Part shown: one piece after another, positions 21,742-32,117 of the stretch
Layout: each line of letters opens with the position of its first letter
Numbering within the stretch: position 1 is the first letter of the stretch
From: Paralithodes platypus
Lineage: Eukaryota > Arthropoda > Malacostraca > Decapoda > Lithodidae
Assembly (NCBI GenBank): GCA_032716605.1
Contig: CM064502.1
Location: 55,903,228 to 55,967,227, forward strand
DNA length: 64,000 nt
Direction of reading: 5' to 3'
The notes under the pieces: model-generated
What the model saw: the letters and a program-made list of their open reading frames with translations, nothing else
What the model was told of the DNA's origin: nothing
Database searches by the model: none
Program-made: the position numbers and the translations under genes

Positions 21742-22003
21742 AAAATCCTAGGCCCCCTCTCAAGATAACTTTGTACATTTTTCGAAAGAAAAATGTTAGT
21801 TCCTTCAAAATTTACAGGCATGCTATCGCCCGCCAGGAAAAAAATCGACACCTAAATGGCACGGAAGCGCTTATGATTGACAAAGAAATTGGGCGAAAGG
21901 TCTCAAAATTGCCAAACTAACTGAACAAACGCCTTAAAATCTCAAAACTAGTATGCTAAACATGAGGGAGAAGGGGGTCCAGAAAAAGGCGACTACCTCT
22001 CCT
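21742..22003 (+). mobile_element. TTAA MITE family A in right arm
   Basis: Mirror of 12518-12790: CCTAGGCCCCCTCTCAAG, the GCATGCTATCGCCCGCC core and ATGAGGGAGAAGGGGGTCC. Confidence 0.7.
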
Positions 22004-22023
22004 TTTATTGTGAAAGGATGATT

Positions 22024-22210
22024 TTAACCCCTTCTGTACCGACGAGGTCCTTTTAACTTGATTCTGGCTGCTGGTAGACGATTTTGCTCAGTTTCAAAAG
22101 GGCCTCCAGCAATTAACAGGTTTCGAACTATCTCACTTAACCCTTTTCGGTAAAAACAATATATGAATAAATGAATTAATAGACCAAACAAACGGTCAGT
22201 CTCCCCTTAA
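22024..22210. mobile_element. Chimera of family C and family A ends
   Basis: Family C from TTAACCCCTTCTGTACCGAC to AACCCTTTTCGG (about 22152), fused to a family A terminal piece that ends AACGGTCAGTCTCCCCTTAA. The left-arm equivalent keeps the full family C element, so a deletion or recombination occurred in this arm. Confidence 0.6.
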
Positions 22211-22263
22211 TCATCGCCAATCAGCTGGTAATGACGTCAAATTTCCGACTACCTGGAGACGAT

Positions 22264-22479
22264 GTAAACCCTTTCAAGCTCCAATACGCGTTTCTGTTCT
22301 GTTTCTGGCTACTATTAGACGATTTTATTCAGATTAGTAACGGTATATGGAAGTCAAAGGGTTGATTGAGAATAGTATTTACCCTCTTAATACCCACAGA
22401 TACTTCCTAAGCTGCATACAATTTGTCTAATGATAGTCAAAATAAACTGCTAAAACGCGTCAAAGCTTCAAAGGGTTAA
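22264..22479. mobile_element. TTAA MITE family C, CAAGCTCCA-ended subfamily
   Basis: AAACCCTTTCAAGCTCCA at the left (TTAA altered) and AGCTTCAAAGGGTTAA at the right. Confidence 0.7.
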
Positions 22480-22695
22480 GCCGCTGTCACACGAGCTTTT
22501 TTTCCGTCAATTTTCCATGAGCAAGTTTTTTTCTCGCAATATTTTGAGACATTTTCGCACTGGTATCGGTAATTAGACTGAAGGTAGATTATGTTTGATG
22601 ACTGAATTCTGATAAAGTGTATTGTTTTAAGCTTCCAGACCATAATTGCCCGTAAAAATTGCTCGAAAAATGGCTCGTGTGACTCCGGCTTTAGT
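22480..22695. mobile_element. Foldback MITE with CCGCTGTCACACGAGC ends
   Basis: GCCGCTGTCACACGAGC at the left and GGCTCGTGTGACTCCGGC at the right; about 215 bp. A second copy at 41414-41613. Confidence 0.8.
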
Positions 22696-22847
22696 CAACT
22701 TCCGAATGACGTTATAGAGCGAGAGTATTTTGAACACTCCAGACAATATGGGTAATGCTATAGGTAAATATATATGTTTTATTATATTTTTTCCACCAAC
22801 TAACTTCACCTCTAAACTCAATTAATGAAATCAACAAATACATGTGG

Positions 22848-22935
22848 CACTCCAAGGACTCGAACCTAGGATACTCACATCGAAATTCCGCGCACTTATG
22901 CATTACGCTATCAAGACAGTTACCTATTATTTGTT
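22848..22935 (-). mobile_element. tRNA-derived SINE, GGAGTGCCACATGT family
   Basis: Minus strand: A-box region TAGCGTAATGCATAAG, then GGTTCGAGTCC as a B-box, then TTGGAGTGCCACATG. The same family is at 23688-23758 (+), 39775-39860 (-) and as shorter pieces at 38690-38805. Confidence 0.6.
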
Positions 22936-22989
22936 TTATGAAGGAGACAAAGTCAAACATGCCTGCAACAAGTGTATTCCTCAAGTTGA

Positions 22990-23640
22990 AAGAGTGACAG
23001 AGTCAAATAAATAAGTACGTTAGCGTCAAAATGTCTGGATACACAGAGCTTGAAGCAGTTTAAGTCATAAGATGAGGGAAAGACACATTGAGGTAGTGAG
23101 CTCCAAAGTAAGCTTTTTGAGTAGAAGAACAACTGGTAAAATCGGCCCAATATCGGGTTAGAGAGTTGGACAGAATAGGGGTGGAAGTGTGTTGAAAGGC
23201 GGATCCCCCACACTCTCCATAAGTATAGGATGTATGCACTGAGAAAACTCTGAAGAACATTGATTATTGTTTTAGCGGTAGAAGAGTGAGAGAGATGCAA
23301 CATTGCGGCGTGTAGGGAGAGATTGTAGAGAACTAGTAGAGCAGGTGAGTTGATAAGACGAAATGCTTTTGACACCACCCTTTCGAGAAGTGCGGTATGG
23401 ATGAAACCTCCCCACACATGCGAACAAATACGCTATACATGGGCACACTGTTGCAGCGCCCAGAGCACAGTGTATTGTTGAAGTTTAAAGTATTAGACGT
23501 GTGGAAGTTCTTGACGAGTAAATAAATGGAGAAATTGGGTTTTAGAGTCATTGAAAGTAACAAGATTTTCTCTGCCCCAATTGGAAATAATTGATAGATA
23601 AGAAGATGGACATGCTATGGCCTCATCATGTTAGTTTTTG
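22990..23640 (-). pseudogene. Jockey/I-superfamily retrotransposon, RT C-terminal relic
   Basis: Minus-strand remnant of the family at 2690-4415. NSKTQFLHL-like and TRQELP pieces occur near 23520-23560, then HVWGGFIHTALLERVVSKAF (about 23420), and the final SSYDLNCFKLCVSRHFDANV near 23035. Frameshifts and stops; no catalytic core remains. Confidence 0.8.
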
Positions 23641-23687
23641 AGTGATTGCATGTTGGGTCGTTGTGGAAAACTAGTTGAAAACTAGTC

Positions 23688-23757
23688 TTGATAGCGTAAT
23701 GAATAGTGCGCGGAATTTCGATGTGAGTATCCTGGGTTCGAATCCTCGGAGTGCCAC

Positions 23758-23758
<1 letters not shown>
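23688..23758 (+). mobile_element. tRNA-derived SINE, GGAGTGCCACATGT family
   Basis: CTTGATAGCGTAATGAATAG, then GGTTCGAATCC and GGAGTGCCACATGTG, followed directly by a TA microsatellite (23761-23820). Confidence 0.6.

Positions 23759-23760
<2 letters not shown>

Positions 23761-23820
<60 letters not shown>
23761..23820. repeat. (TA)n microsatellite
   Basis: About 30 TA units directly after a SINE end. Confidence 0.95.
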
Positions 23821-23821
<1 letters not shown>

Positions 23822-23996
23822 CTTACACTATTAGGAGGTTCAGCATTTATATCATTACAGTACATGTGTACTAAATATCGGTCCTTGTAACAGGACTAAT
23901 ATATGTATTGACGTTATACAAGTGACGGACGTAAGTAGGATGCAAGACCTTCCGCCTGACCCGGGCCAGACAGACAGAACAGGGTGGGGAGATAAC

Positions 23997-24016
23997 AACA
24001 ACAACAACAACAACAA
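23997..24016. repeat. (AAC)n microsatellite
   Basis: Mirror of the (TTG)n at 8798-8828, shorter here. Confidence 0.85.
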
Positions 24017-24132
24017 TAAGTTATCCGGTTAACACGCCTCGCCCCGTGCTGTACTAGGAACTGATCCCAACACACCTGAACCTCCATGATAAGGATCCTG
24101 TGTTCGTGTGTTTGTGTGCGTCACTCCACCTC

Positions 24133-24169
24133 TATATAACCCGAGGCTAAGACAATGACATACATCAGA
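24133..24169 (+). promoter_or_regulatory. Core promoter of right Ig-domain gene (TATA and initiator)
   Basis: TATATAA at 24133-24139 and TCAGA at 24165-24169, the usual spacing for an arthropod TATA/Inr pair. The upstream GTGTGTTTGTGTGCG is shared with the left copy. The two promoters face away from each other, about 15.5 kb apart. Confidence 0.6.
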
Positions 24170-24394
24170 ACCACCACAGCCACCACAGTACCAACATTAC
24201 ATTGGTCTACTTGTAAACTAACATCTACTAACCTAGATCAATACTATATAGACTTAACTGGAACTATAGATCTATTAAGACAACAGATCAATACCCTCAC
24301 TAAAACACACCCAAAGAAGCCATCAACCAATCATAAAGGCAGCAGCAACAACCATCATCCCAACACCAACAAGAACCAAACCAATATCAACTAA
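24155..24394 (+). other. Thr/Asn-rich open leader frame, 79 codons, upstream of Ig gene
   Basis: An open frame (MTYIRTTTATTVPTLH and on to PNTNKNQTNIN) ends 15 bases before the Ig-gene ATG. It is identical in the left arm (8408-8647). Its ATG lies between the TATA box and the inferred start site, and no other ATG is in frame, so on the simplest reading it is transcribed leader and is not translated. If transcription starts upstream of 24155 it would be an upstream ORF. No domain recognised. Confidence 0.4.
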
Positions 24395-24409
24395 TAAAGT
24401 AATACCAAG

Positions 24410-24618
24410 ATGTCCCGGACGGCACTAACTGTTACGTGGGTGGTGATGTTATTTACTTTAGCTTCCCTCGCCTCCTCGTTGCCATCCAGGTATAGAAAAC
24501 AAGCAGAGGCTCGCATTATGAACGACACCGGAGTAGCCATTAACTACAAACAAACTGCCTGGGTGTACTGCCAGGCCGAAGCCAGCTATGGTGATCAGCT
24601 GCACCAGTACCGAGTCAG
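24410..24618 (+). CDS. Secreted single Ig-domain protein, right copy, exon 1
   Basis: ATG at 24410 in CCAAGATGTC; donor CGAGTCAG|GTCAGT after 24618; intron 24619-25064 (446 nt). It encodes residues 1-69 plus two bases: signal peptide (about 1-23), a short basic segment (PSRYRKQ), and the B-strand cysteine Cys54 in WVYCQA. Three codons (Thr9, Leu24, Arg27) differ silently from the left copy and no residue changes. Transcribed away from the left copy; the two genes are divergent. Confidence 0.87.
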
Positions 24619-25064
24619 GTCAGTTGTAATAGGCGCCTTCACAACAACCATATGTCCCAAATGGGTTGTCTGATTTGTTTGATTTGATGTTTAGATATGG
24701 GCCTGGCTGACAATCCAATAATCCTTCCAGGGTCCATCAGTGTAATTTAAAATCCTTACTGTTTTTTATCTGCTGATCATAGATGGCATCGTTGAGCAAA
24801 TGTAAGATTTTGAATTAGCTCAACAAGCATCTGTGATTCATTTCAAGCCACTTATCATATAACTTGAACACAGCATCCTATATGTGAATTCACATATTGG
24901 AATTATAAAACTTTTGCTGACTAAGACAGATACATGTTAAACTAATAATTGTTGTCAACTCTCATTCAATAATGTAAATGACACTTATCATATTGTAGGG
25001 CATAATGTGTTCTGTCCATGTATATTATCACATTGTTTTAACTGTAATAATGTCTGTCCTACAG

Positions 25065-25278
25065 GTGGGTTGAGTCCTCTGGAGCCACTGTGTTGCCCTG
25101 GTCTAGCCACACCCCCGGACCACAGGTGTATACTGTAGGAGGAGGACCCCATCTGCCCCACTCCTACCTGGTCTTCCAACCCTTCGTCAGTACCCACGCT
25201 GACCAGTACGACTGTGTTCTTCAGCTCTCCAACGGCAGGGAGGTTCATCGGGCGACCATCAGAGTGGACATTGCCTAA
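25065..25278 (+). CDS. Secreted single Ig-domain protein, right copy, exon 2
   Basis: Acceptor TGTCTGTCCTACAG at 25051-25064. The first base completes Arg70, giving YRVRW with Trp71. Asp116-x-Tyr118-x-Cys120 marks the F strand, and the stop TAA is at 25276-25278. Total coding length 209 + 214 nt, 140 residues. The Cys54-Cys120 spacing of 66 residues and the tryptophan 17 residues after the first cysteine fit one Ig domain with a slightly long B-C loop. No transmembrane segment or GPI-like tail is visible. Identical to the left copy at every base of this exon. Confidence 0.87.
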
Positions 25279-25312
25279 CGATTATCACAAGAATACGCAG
25301 GAGGTCAAACCC

Positions 25313-25620
25313 GAATATTCCTAACAACTAACAGAGAGGACCCTTTGTGATGACCCAAATATTCCTAACAACTAACAGAGAGGACCCTTTGTAACGACCC
25401 GAATATCCCATGTCACAAATATTCCTAACAACTAACAGAGACGACCCTTTGTGACGACCCGAATATTCCTAACAACTAACAGAGAGGACCCTTTGTAACG
25501 ACCCGAATATCCCACGTCACAAATATTCCTAACAACTAACAGGGAGGACCCTAATTGTAACAACATGAGTACCCCATGTCGTGAATATTTCTAACAACTA
25601 ACAGAGAGGACCCTTTATAA
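25313..25620 (+). repeat. Degenerate tandem repeat in 3' UTR, right copy
   Basis: About six units carrying AATATTCCTAACAACTAAC and AGAGAGGACCCTTTGT, in short and long versions (the long ones with CCCATGTCACAAATATT). It begins about 35 bases after the stop codon. Confidence 0.8.
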
Positions 25621-25957
25621 TTACTATCATAACTATCATAATAGTTTCAGCTCTCTTTCAATTATGTAAGCCAATCATCACTCTCATTCTGTCATTATAA
25701 ATCATTATTTAATCTATCATTATTTAATCTATCATTATATAATTTATTTAAATTCTTCAATCATTTACTCTACTGGATGCATATGAATCTCATAACATGC
25801 TTTGGATTTCTTACATTGTCTGGATCAAAATTTGGATCTTATGTTCTATGTCTTATTTATGATTGACTCTATTGTGTCTATTTAAACTCTCATCTTTTAT
25901 ATGTGTATTGTGTATTTAAGCCATCTGTATTGTTGTATTTATTAATTATTTATGCAT

Positions 25958-25963
25958 AATAAA
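25958..25963 (+). promoter_or_regulatory. Poly(A) signal of right Ig-domain gene
   Basis: AATAAA about 680 bases after the stop, at the same relative place as in the left copy. Confidence 0.6.
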
Positions 25964-26021
25964 TTATTCACCTCAAATATGTATATTATTTTAGCATGTT
26001 GCATTCTTCTCTATGATGAAA

Positions 26022-26330
26022 TTATATATTTCCTTCAATTTGAGTACATAAAACAATAATAATGCGGGGTTTAGTCACTGTTTTCAACATATCTACAACT
26101 CTCTTCCCATATTCTATCCTCCAAACTCCAAATGTACTAATCACACTGCCCAAATATTTAAATGAGCTGACATTTTCCATTATCTGACCATTCAACTTTA
26201 CTTCACATTGTATGACAAATCCTCTCAAAGACCACAATCTTATTAGCTACACTTTACTACACTGACTTTTCAGTTTCTCAAACTCAGCACTAAACATATT
26301 TACCGAATCCTGTAACTCCCACTCATTATC
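26022..26330 (-). pseudogene. RTE-like retrotransposon, RT thumb fragment
   Basis: The minus-strand frame reads VKLNGQIMENVSSFKYLGSV then ISTFGVWR and KRVVDMLKTVTKPR, the conserved 'SFKYLGS' region after the RT active site in RTE-type elements. Both ends are truncated. It abuts the outer end of the right arm. Confidence 0.75.
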
Positions 26331-26339
26331 TAAGGGTCC

Positions 26340-26884
26340 TCCATTGAGTTTGCTGAACTGATGGGGTTCTATGGGTGGAACTCGATCGCACCTCTAACCT
26401 GAGAAGTGCGCCAGTCATGTTTTTTTAAAGTTCTGCGCATGCGAATTAATTAGCTTCAATTCTTACAGAATTAGTTATATTTACCATATAAAGCAATATT
26501 ACTGTTCCAAATAAACATAGCCTCCTATGCAGACAACATAACACTCACATGCACACACCAAAACCCAAACAGAGCAATTTACACTTCTCCTTCACCACCC
26601 ACTATACTACATGGCAACACACCCACAGACACCAAGAAATATCAAAACAACACCCAGCACACGGTATCACACACAAATACTGTCATCTCTCCTTCGCTGC
26701 CCACCCCAAACCAGCTTTCAGATGCACATCCATACTCCTATCTCTCGCCGTTCCATCCAATCACTCATAGACAACACACAGCTGAAGGCACGACCCCCCG
26801 AAATCCATCCTTATGAATCCTCCCTTCCTCGCGAGGACAGAGTCCACCTGGCCAGGTTGAGAAATGTGGGCACCATCCAGCTCT
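26340..26884. other. Probable 5' part of a decayed retroelement
   Basis: CA-rich open frames at 26549-26889 (+) run into the retroelement 3' end at 26885. The text is His/Thr-rich and repetitive, and I recognise no domain. Most likely relic sequence of the same element. Confidence 0.35.
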
Positions 26885-27606
26885 TCTGAGCTATCATGAG
26901 AGACTGGATGACTCTGTCGACGAAACCTGCCCGGGATGTAACACAGCATCCCATACCATTAACCCTTAACTGTCGGCGAGCAACATAAGTCGAGTTAAAT
27001 AAAGCTGGACTATGTGGCGGCGCTCGACATAGGTCGTGTGGCAATTTCAGCACGTAATATTGCTGAGAGAGAGAGACAAGTGGTGGCAGGAGAGTAGCGA
27101 GCGTATGACTGCTCCAGACCACCGCGGCGAACCTACTGACACGAATCCCACCTCCTCCCTCCCTCTCTCACTCGCTATATACGGAATTGTATGGGGAAAG
27201 TGCCTAATTACATGCTTTTTGCACTCGCGTTGCACGGTTGTTGCAAGAAAACTAGCCATCATAAAAGGATCGTTATGGTGTCATTCGAAAGCTCTGTTTA
27301 TGCCCTTTCAGGGATAGATACTTGTTTTACGTTCTGGGTCTTATTTAGGCATGAAAATGATCACGTAAACAGCCCTATTTTGGCTAAAAACACCCCGCTG
27401 GGCGGTACATATAAATAAACCGCCTAGGCCGCTAATAAGGTGTTAAACACATCAAAGAAGACTGTATTTCACATAATCAATTACGCCAACAACATAATCC
27501 ACACTCCTTGAGAGCCCTGTGGGAAAGCCCGACTGTAGCCATGGCCGCTTCCTTATAGGGACTCAGGGCTGTTCGGCCAGGCAGCTTAGGGAACGACAAC
27601 AACAAC
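26885..27606 (+). pseudogene. Non-LTR retrotransposon 3' end with (AAC)n tail, split by a TTAA element
   Basis: ORF C-terminus LLSYHERLDDSVDETCPGCN then TASHT; after the insertion it resumes as EDCISHNQLRQQHNPHSL, RALWESP, ending near TTCGGCCAGGCAGCTTAGG and ACAACAACAACT. The CPGC-x-H-like pattern is a C-terminal zinc-binding motif common in non-LTR ORF2 proteins. Another 3' end of the family at 36005-36262 lacks the insertion. Confidence 0.75.
26959..27446 (+). mobile_element. TTAA element family F, copy 1, inside a retroelement
   Basis: 488 bp counting both TTAA copies. Left end TTAACCCTTAACTGTCGGCG; right end CCGCCTAGGCCGCTAATAAG. Interior landmarks are TGGTGTCATTCGAAAGCTC and CACCCCGCTGGGCGGTA. 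Related copies: 30763-31248, 41848-42335 (inverted) and a shortened one at 55605-56034. Frames inside it (e.g. 27036-27317) are shadows. Confidence 0.8.
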
Positions 27607-28749
27607 TGTTCCATATGCGTATATTTTTATTGTATAATTAATATGTGAACATTGAAGACTAGACAATAGGTGTAAACTGCAATTATAACCAGTCAAAAAA
27701 CAAATATTTGTGAAGGGGGAGGTTGAAGGCAGGTATGAGAGAGAGCGCGACATACACTCGCCATCTTCAAGGACGAGCGTCGTGAAAGGGATGGAGCGCG
27801 GCCAAGAATCATCACTACAAGTCACTACAAGTAACTATAGGCTAGTCTGTTTTTCTGTTTTTTTTCCAGCTGATAGTAAATTGAATCCCTTAGCAACTGA
27901 TTTCTCAATACTTAGTGAAAAATATGAAACTATACTATGTCTCCATCATTTAAATACCAAGTTTTCATAATTAACAACATATTTTGCTACACAATCTTGG
28001 AAGTAGTGGAGTAAACAAGATGAAAACATAATCATTTACCATCAGGTGGAAAAAAATAATAGTGATAGACGGCCGTCTCCCGCGCATGGTAGAGGGAGGA
28101 AGGGAGAGTGCTGACTCAATATATTACAGCCGGTAGAAAGAAAGAAGGGGAAATCTTTAGACGGGGAAAGTGGAGCTAGAAAAGGGAGGAGACTTGGGGA
28201 GGGCAAGACACATGTTAGGGGAAGGCAGGAGGTGGTGGTAAGTAGACATCACCTAATCACATAGCCTAGTGATTCCATTTCACCGGTATTAGGGCGTTTT
28301 CGTCTGGAAGGCCTCGCCCTGGAGGCCTATATCCTATTTGCCTAGCAGACACTTCCGGAAGTGTCCTTCTTGGGCTAATGAAAGACACAGCTCTCTGTGA
28401 CGCTGATTGCAGTCTGCGGTATAATTCTAGCGTGGTTCCACTCTAGTTGCGGTATTAAAATTATTTCTGTTAATCTGTTTATATACTTATACTTATTGCT
28501 GTCTAGGGCATTGGGGCATTTTAGTTTAGAAAATTAACCAGATTAGGTTAGTTTAGGCACTGGTTTGTTTGCAACCTGGAATATATGGTTCACCATAAGC
28601 CTTCCTTATGTAAGTACTCCCAGGTCTCTTAATATAATAGCATCATAAACCCTGGGTGGGGGTTTATAGAGCCGTATTGTCTTCATAACGCTTTAACTCT
28701 AACTCAATCGAAGCGAAACTCCAAAAAAAATCAAAACCCGATCACCGAG
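27607..28749. other. Upstream region of the MADF gene
   Basis: No repeat with clear ends seen. Purine-rich stretch at about 28130-28240. GAACTCC/AAACTCC and TCTAACTCAATCGAAG occur just before the ATG at 28750, and GGGTTTATAGAGCCGTATTG at about 28657 recurs as a similar stretch near 56578. A promoter is expected here but no TATA box is convincing. Confidence 0.4.
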
Positions 28750-28840
28750 ATGGAGGACAACGACGCTGCGGCCCTCAGAACTGTATTAAGTTATATTAAA
28801 AAGAAACAAAGTGATTTCTGGACCCGTAAAACAACTGACG
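28750..28840 (+). CDS. MADF-domain (Adf-1-like) protein, exon 1
   Basis: ATG at 28750 (ACCGAGATGGAGG) opens the acidic N-terminus MEDNDAAALRTVLSYIKKKQ, continuing SDFWTRKTTD. The donor is GACG|GTAAGC after 28840; 30 codons plus one base (phase 1). Phase 1 fits the acceptor of exon 2 at 31277. The exon assignment rests on splice consensus, phase agreement and continuity of sense with the MADF exons, and it is less sure than exons 3 and 4. Without splicing the frame stops at 29028 and shows no domain. Confidence 0.6.
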
Positions 28841-29040
28841 GTAAGCTGTGGGTGTGTAGGGGGACAGGTGGACGGTGGAGGTCTGTCTATTGTCCCCGGG
28901 TAATGGTTGACAGACAGACAGTACCAGGTACCTTCCTTACCTGCTACTACACTGTCACAAGGAAATGGTCGTGGTGTCATCTATGGTCAATTGGCTTCAC
29001 TATACCAATATACTTGATGCTGGTTTAATATTGTTGCTAT

Positions 29041-29166
29041 GATGTAGACTTTGCTTAGGCCTAGGCTGCCTAGGCTAACTGGTACTGCCCAGCTCAGCTG
29101 TTGGCTGTAGACTTTGCTTAGGCCTAGGCCGCCTAGGCTAACTGGTACTGCCCATCTCAGCAGCTG
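29041..29166. repeat. Two-copy tandem duplication in intron 1
   Basis: TGTAGACTTTGCTTAGGCCT begins each of two roughly 62-bp copies that differ by a few bases. The intron is rich in AGGCCTAGGC and TTAGGTTAGG words. Confidence 0.85.
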
Positions 29167-29767
29167 ACCCAAGTTAGGTTAACCTTTAATCTGACCTAGG
29201 CTAACCTAACTTAGGCCTAATTTGCTTGATAAATGCAGAAATATTAACACTTTAGAGCTAGGCTAACTTTGGGTTAGCCTAGCTTAGCATAAAAAAAAAT
29301 GCAGACTTTTTAGGCCTTGGCTAGGCCTATTAGCCTTGCCTAGTTGAAAGGGGGAGGGTCAAGTCCGGTCAACTCGGCCTGGGATAAGCCGTCAAAACGG
29401 CACCTCGTAGCTACTTAGCCTAGCCTACTACTATTTCCTCGAACGCGAACTGTTTGAGATGCTTCAAAATCTACAACAATCTGCTTCACAGACAGTTAAC
29501 TAGAAACTAACTCAATCGCTCATTAGGCTAACCCACGAAATCCGGGGGGCCTCATATGATCCCGATTGCTATGTCCGGGGCCCTTTTGGTACAGGCAAAG
29601 GTATTAGTTTATCACTGTTTATGACCAACCAGTTACGGGCCCCATCGATGATTATCAGCATAATCAGTGTTTTATCACTTTCATGAACTATACTTTGTTG
29701 GTGTACATTTAATTACCATCGCAAAATCACTATAGCCTAAGTGAAATACGAGAAACTGTTGGATTGT

Positions 29768-29822
29768 TCACCCATAACACAGGGAACGTGAGCTGGGTTT
29801 AGACCATCGTGAACCCATAAAC

Positions 29823-29853
<31 letters not shown>

Positions 29854-29897
29854 CACCCATAAACAGGGAACGTGAGCTGGGTTTAGACCGTCGCACG
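29768..29897. repeat. Three-copy tandem repeat in intron 1
   Basis: Three units of about 43 bp carrying ACAGGGAACGTGAGCTGGG and TTTAGACCGTCG. Confidence 0.9.
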
Positions 29898-30762
29898 GTC
29901 GCAGAGACAGGCACAGGTTAGTTTTCGGTTAGGTTAGGTTAGGCTAATGTTGAAAATACTAAAATGCGACGGTCCTCACTCCTCAGTATTTAACAACACT
30001 AAACCGGTATATCAAATAAAAAATAAAAAACAACAAATTAGGCCTACCTGAAAAACTCGTAAATGGTTGGTGATACATTTACCCAGGCAAACTTCATAAT
30101 TCAGTAGCCTAACTACTGATTGAGACCACCTAGAGCTGTCAATTTTTTTGCAAATTGTAGAACTTTTTGTTGTCTGTAGAGTAGACTGTAGAGTGTAGAA
30201 TACCGTTGAGATGACATCGATACGACACGTGGTTGCCGTGTTATGACTATTTTAGCGGCGATTTTTACCCGCGCATTTTGCCTCGTATGAGGCCTCCCGT
30301 ATTCCGAGGGTTAATGTATTATATAGAAAGACCATTACTAGGCTAACGCCTAATGCCAGAAAATATAAAGCTTCAAATAGTTAGTGGTTCAATTAATATT
30401 CAATCTTTCGATTCAGAAAGATCTGTTGGATTTAGGCCTAAATGGGTAAAAACGATTACAATTAGGCTAACTCACAAATTATCACATACTGTATACCGGT
30501 ACATCTCAATTATGAAGGGGTTAAGCTTACGAGACGAGAGAAGAAAACAAATGTCATCATAGGCTAATTACGGTATATGATAAGTCAGTGGTGTATGGAT
30601 TATAACTTCATTTTGAATGGGTAGACCGTAGACGTTCTTTCTAAACTGTGTGGGCAAAGTTGTTTGTGGCTGGGCTGACTTGGTTGCGGGTTGGCCGAGA
30701 TAGAGATGGGCCGAGTTGACCCTACCCCTATAAATAGACTCCAAAAAATAACCACTGTCCCC

Positions 30763-31248
30763 TTAACCCTCCTTTGGCTGCGCCCGGCTATAGTCGGAGT
30801 AGAGAACCAAGGCCTAAAGAGCGGGGCCCGGCTTTAGTCGCATGCCATGTTGAGCACGTAATCGGCTCTGAGAGAGAGTCCGACCGGTGGGAGAAGCGCG
30901 GGTCACCTCTGACCGTTCGGCATGGACGTTGTCCCGCCACTGACACTGTCTTCACATCCCACCACATCCCTGGTCCCGCAATACAGGGTAAAAACTGAAG
31001 AAATTACTGTATTTTAGGGATTTTTCCTTCGTGTTGCATGATCGTTGCAAGACAACCCGTAATCGTAGAAGGATGGTTCAGGTGTCATTGGAAAGCTCAA
31101 TTATCGCCCTTTCACAGATACATAATTGTATTACGCTCTGGCTCTTGTTTATTCATGAAAAAGAGCATGGAATGAAGCTCGGTTAGGCTAAATCTGCCCG
31201 CTTGGCAGGTAGTAGAAGTTACAAACCTAGCCGCTTGTTGAGTGTTTA
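30763..31248 (+). mobile_element. TTAA element family F, copy 2, at end of intron 1
   Basis: TTAACCCTCCTTTGGCTGCG at the left, AGCCGCTTGTTGAGTGTTTA at the right (TTAA decayed); 486 bp. Shares TCATTGGAAAGCTCAATTAT and the GCAGG..GGTAG end with the other copies. It ends 28 bp before the exon 2 boundary. Confidence 0.7.
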
Positions 31249-31276
31249 TATGATGTTCATTGTTGTTCCCCCACAG

Positions 31277-31352
31277 AGGATGTCAACGAGGAGCGCCAAG
31301 AAGAGAAGCATCCCATTAAGGAGAGAACTACACGCAGCAGCACCAGTAAAAG
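31277..31352 (+). CDS. MADF-domain protein, exon 2
   Basis: Acceptor TTGTTCCCCCACAG before 31277; donor GTAAAAG|GTCAGT after 31352; 76 nt. With the carried base it reads EDVNEERQEEKHPIKERTTR then SSTSK, a highly charged linker, and leaves two bases (phase 2) that fit exon 3 exactly. No domain; probably a flexible spacer before the MADF domain. Confidence 0.6.
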
Positions 31353-31559
31353 GTCAGTGCCACAATTTCACAGTTTGGCCCCCTTCTGTATCAGCGACGT
31401 GTTTTTAATTTTATTCTAGCAACACTTAGACAATTTGGTAATTCTGCATAACTACAACTCCTGTTATTTTAGGTTTTATTTATTTTATTTATGTATTTTA
31501 ATGCTTTGTAAGTGTGTATTTTATTGTTAGAAAGTGCGGAAAGCACTTTTTATTAGCAT

Positions 31560-31960
31560 TTGCATTGTTAATTGAAATTCAGATACCCAAACAATCTAAG
31601 AGTTTACTCGATTTAGTCAACTTTAAAAAGACATTAGCCTAACCTAACAACCTTACCTAACCTATCCTAGTATTATGGGTGGGGGCTGCCGCCCCCACAC
31701 CCCCGCTAATTGGGTATTAACACTAAAAAAAATAAAAAATAAAAAATTGATGGGATAAAGTCTATGGTCTTTACTCTGCAATCTTCAGCATTGGCTGTCG
31801 ATAACAGGAAAGTACCAATAAAAATGTACTGACTTTTTGTAGGTGAAGCTCCACTCCGATTGGCTACTAAACATCGGGGAGGAGCCTCCAAGGCGACTAG
31901 AATGTAAACATAGTGTCCTGGACTGGCAGTACAAAAATAACTGATAATGTTATAGGGGAG
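31560..31960 (-). repeat. Dispersed repeat with GGGGGTGTGGGGGC motif, inverted copy
   Basis: TTAGCCTAACCTAACAACC, then GTATTATGGGTGGGGGC and GCCGCCCCCACACCCCCGC, followed by GCTGTCGATAACA. Inverse counterparts are at about 57820-57905 and 58240-58415. Confidence 0.7.
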
Positions 31961-32117
31961 TGAAAATCAAATTGACAAAATAAGAAAAGTAGCACTTATC
32001 CGCACATCACTAAGGTCCCCTGAGTAAGGTAAGAGCGAAAAAACAAAAATCCATGAGACACGAATCCCGTAATCGAGGAGTAGTTGTTCTGCAGAATACC
32101 CGACAAGTTTATGAAGC

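Larger units (their letters stand above)
20022..25990. repeat. Right arm of large inverted duplication
   Basis: Reverse-complement match, in order, to the left arm (about 6490-15110). The part at 22211-23990 is private to this arm and holds MITEs, a SINE, a Jockey relic and a TA microsatellite. The paired gene, satellite and MITE order supports a true inverted duplication. Confidence 0.8.

Noticed and set aside
27036..27418. Frames of 93 and 75 codons
   Set aside because: Inside family F element; disrupted in the other copies.
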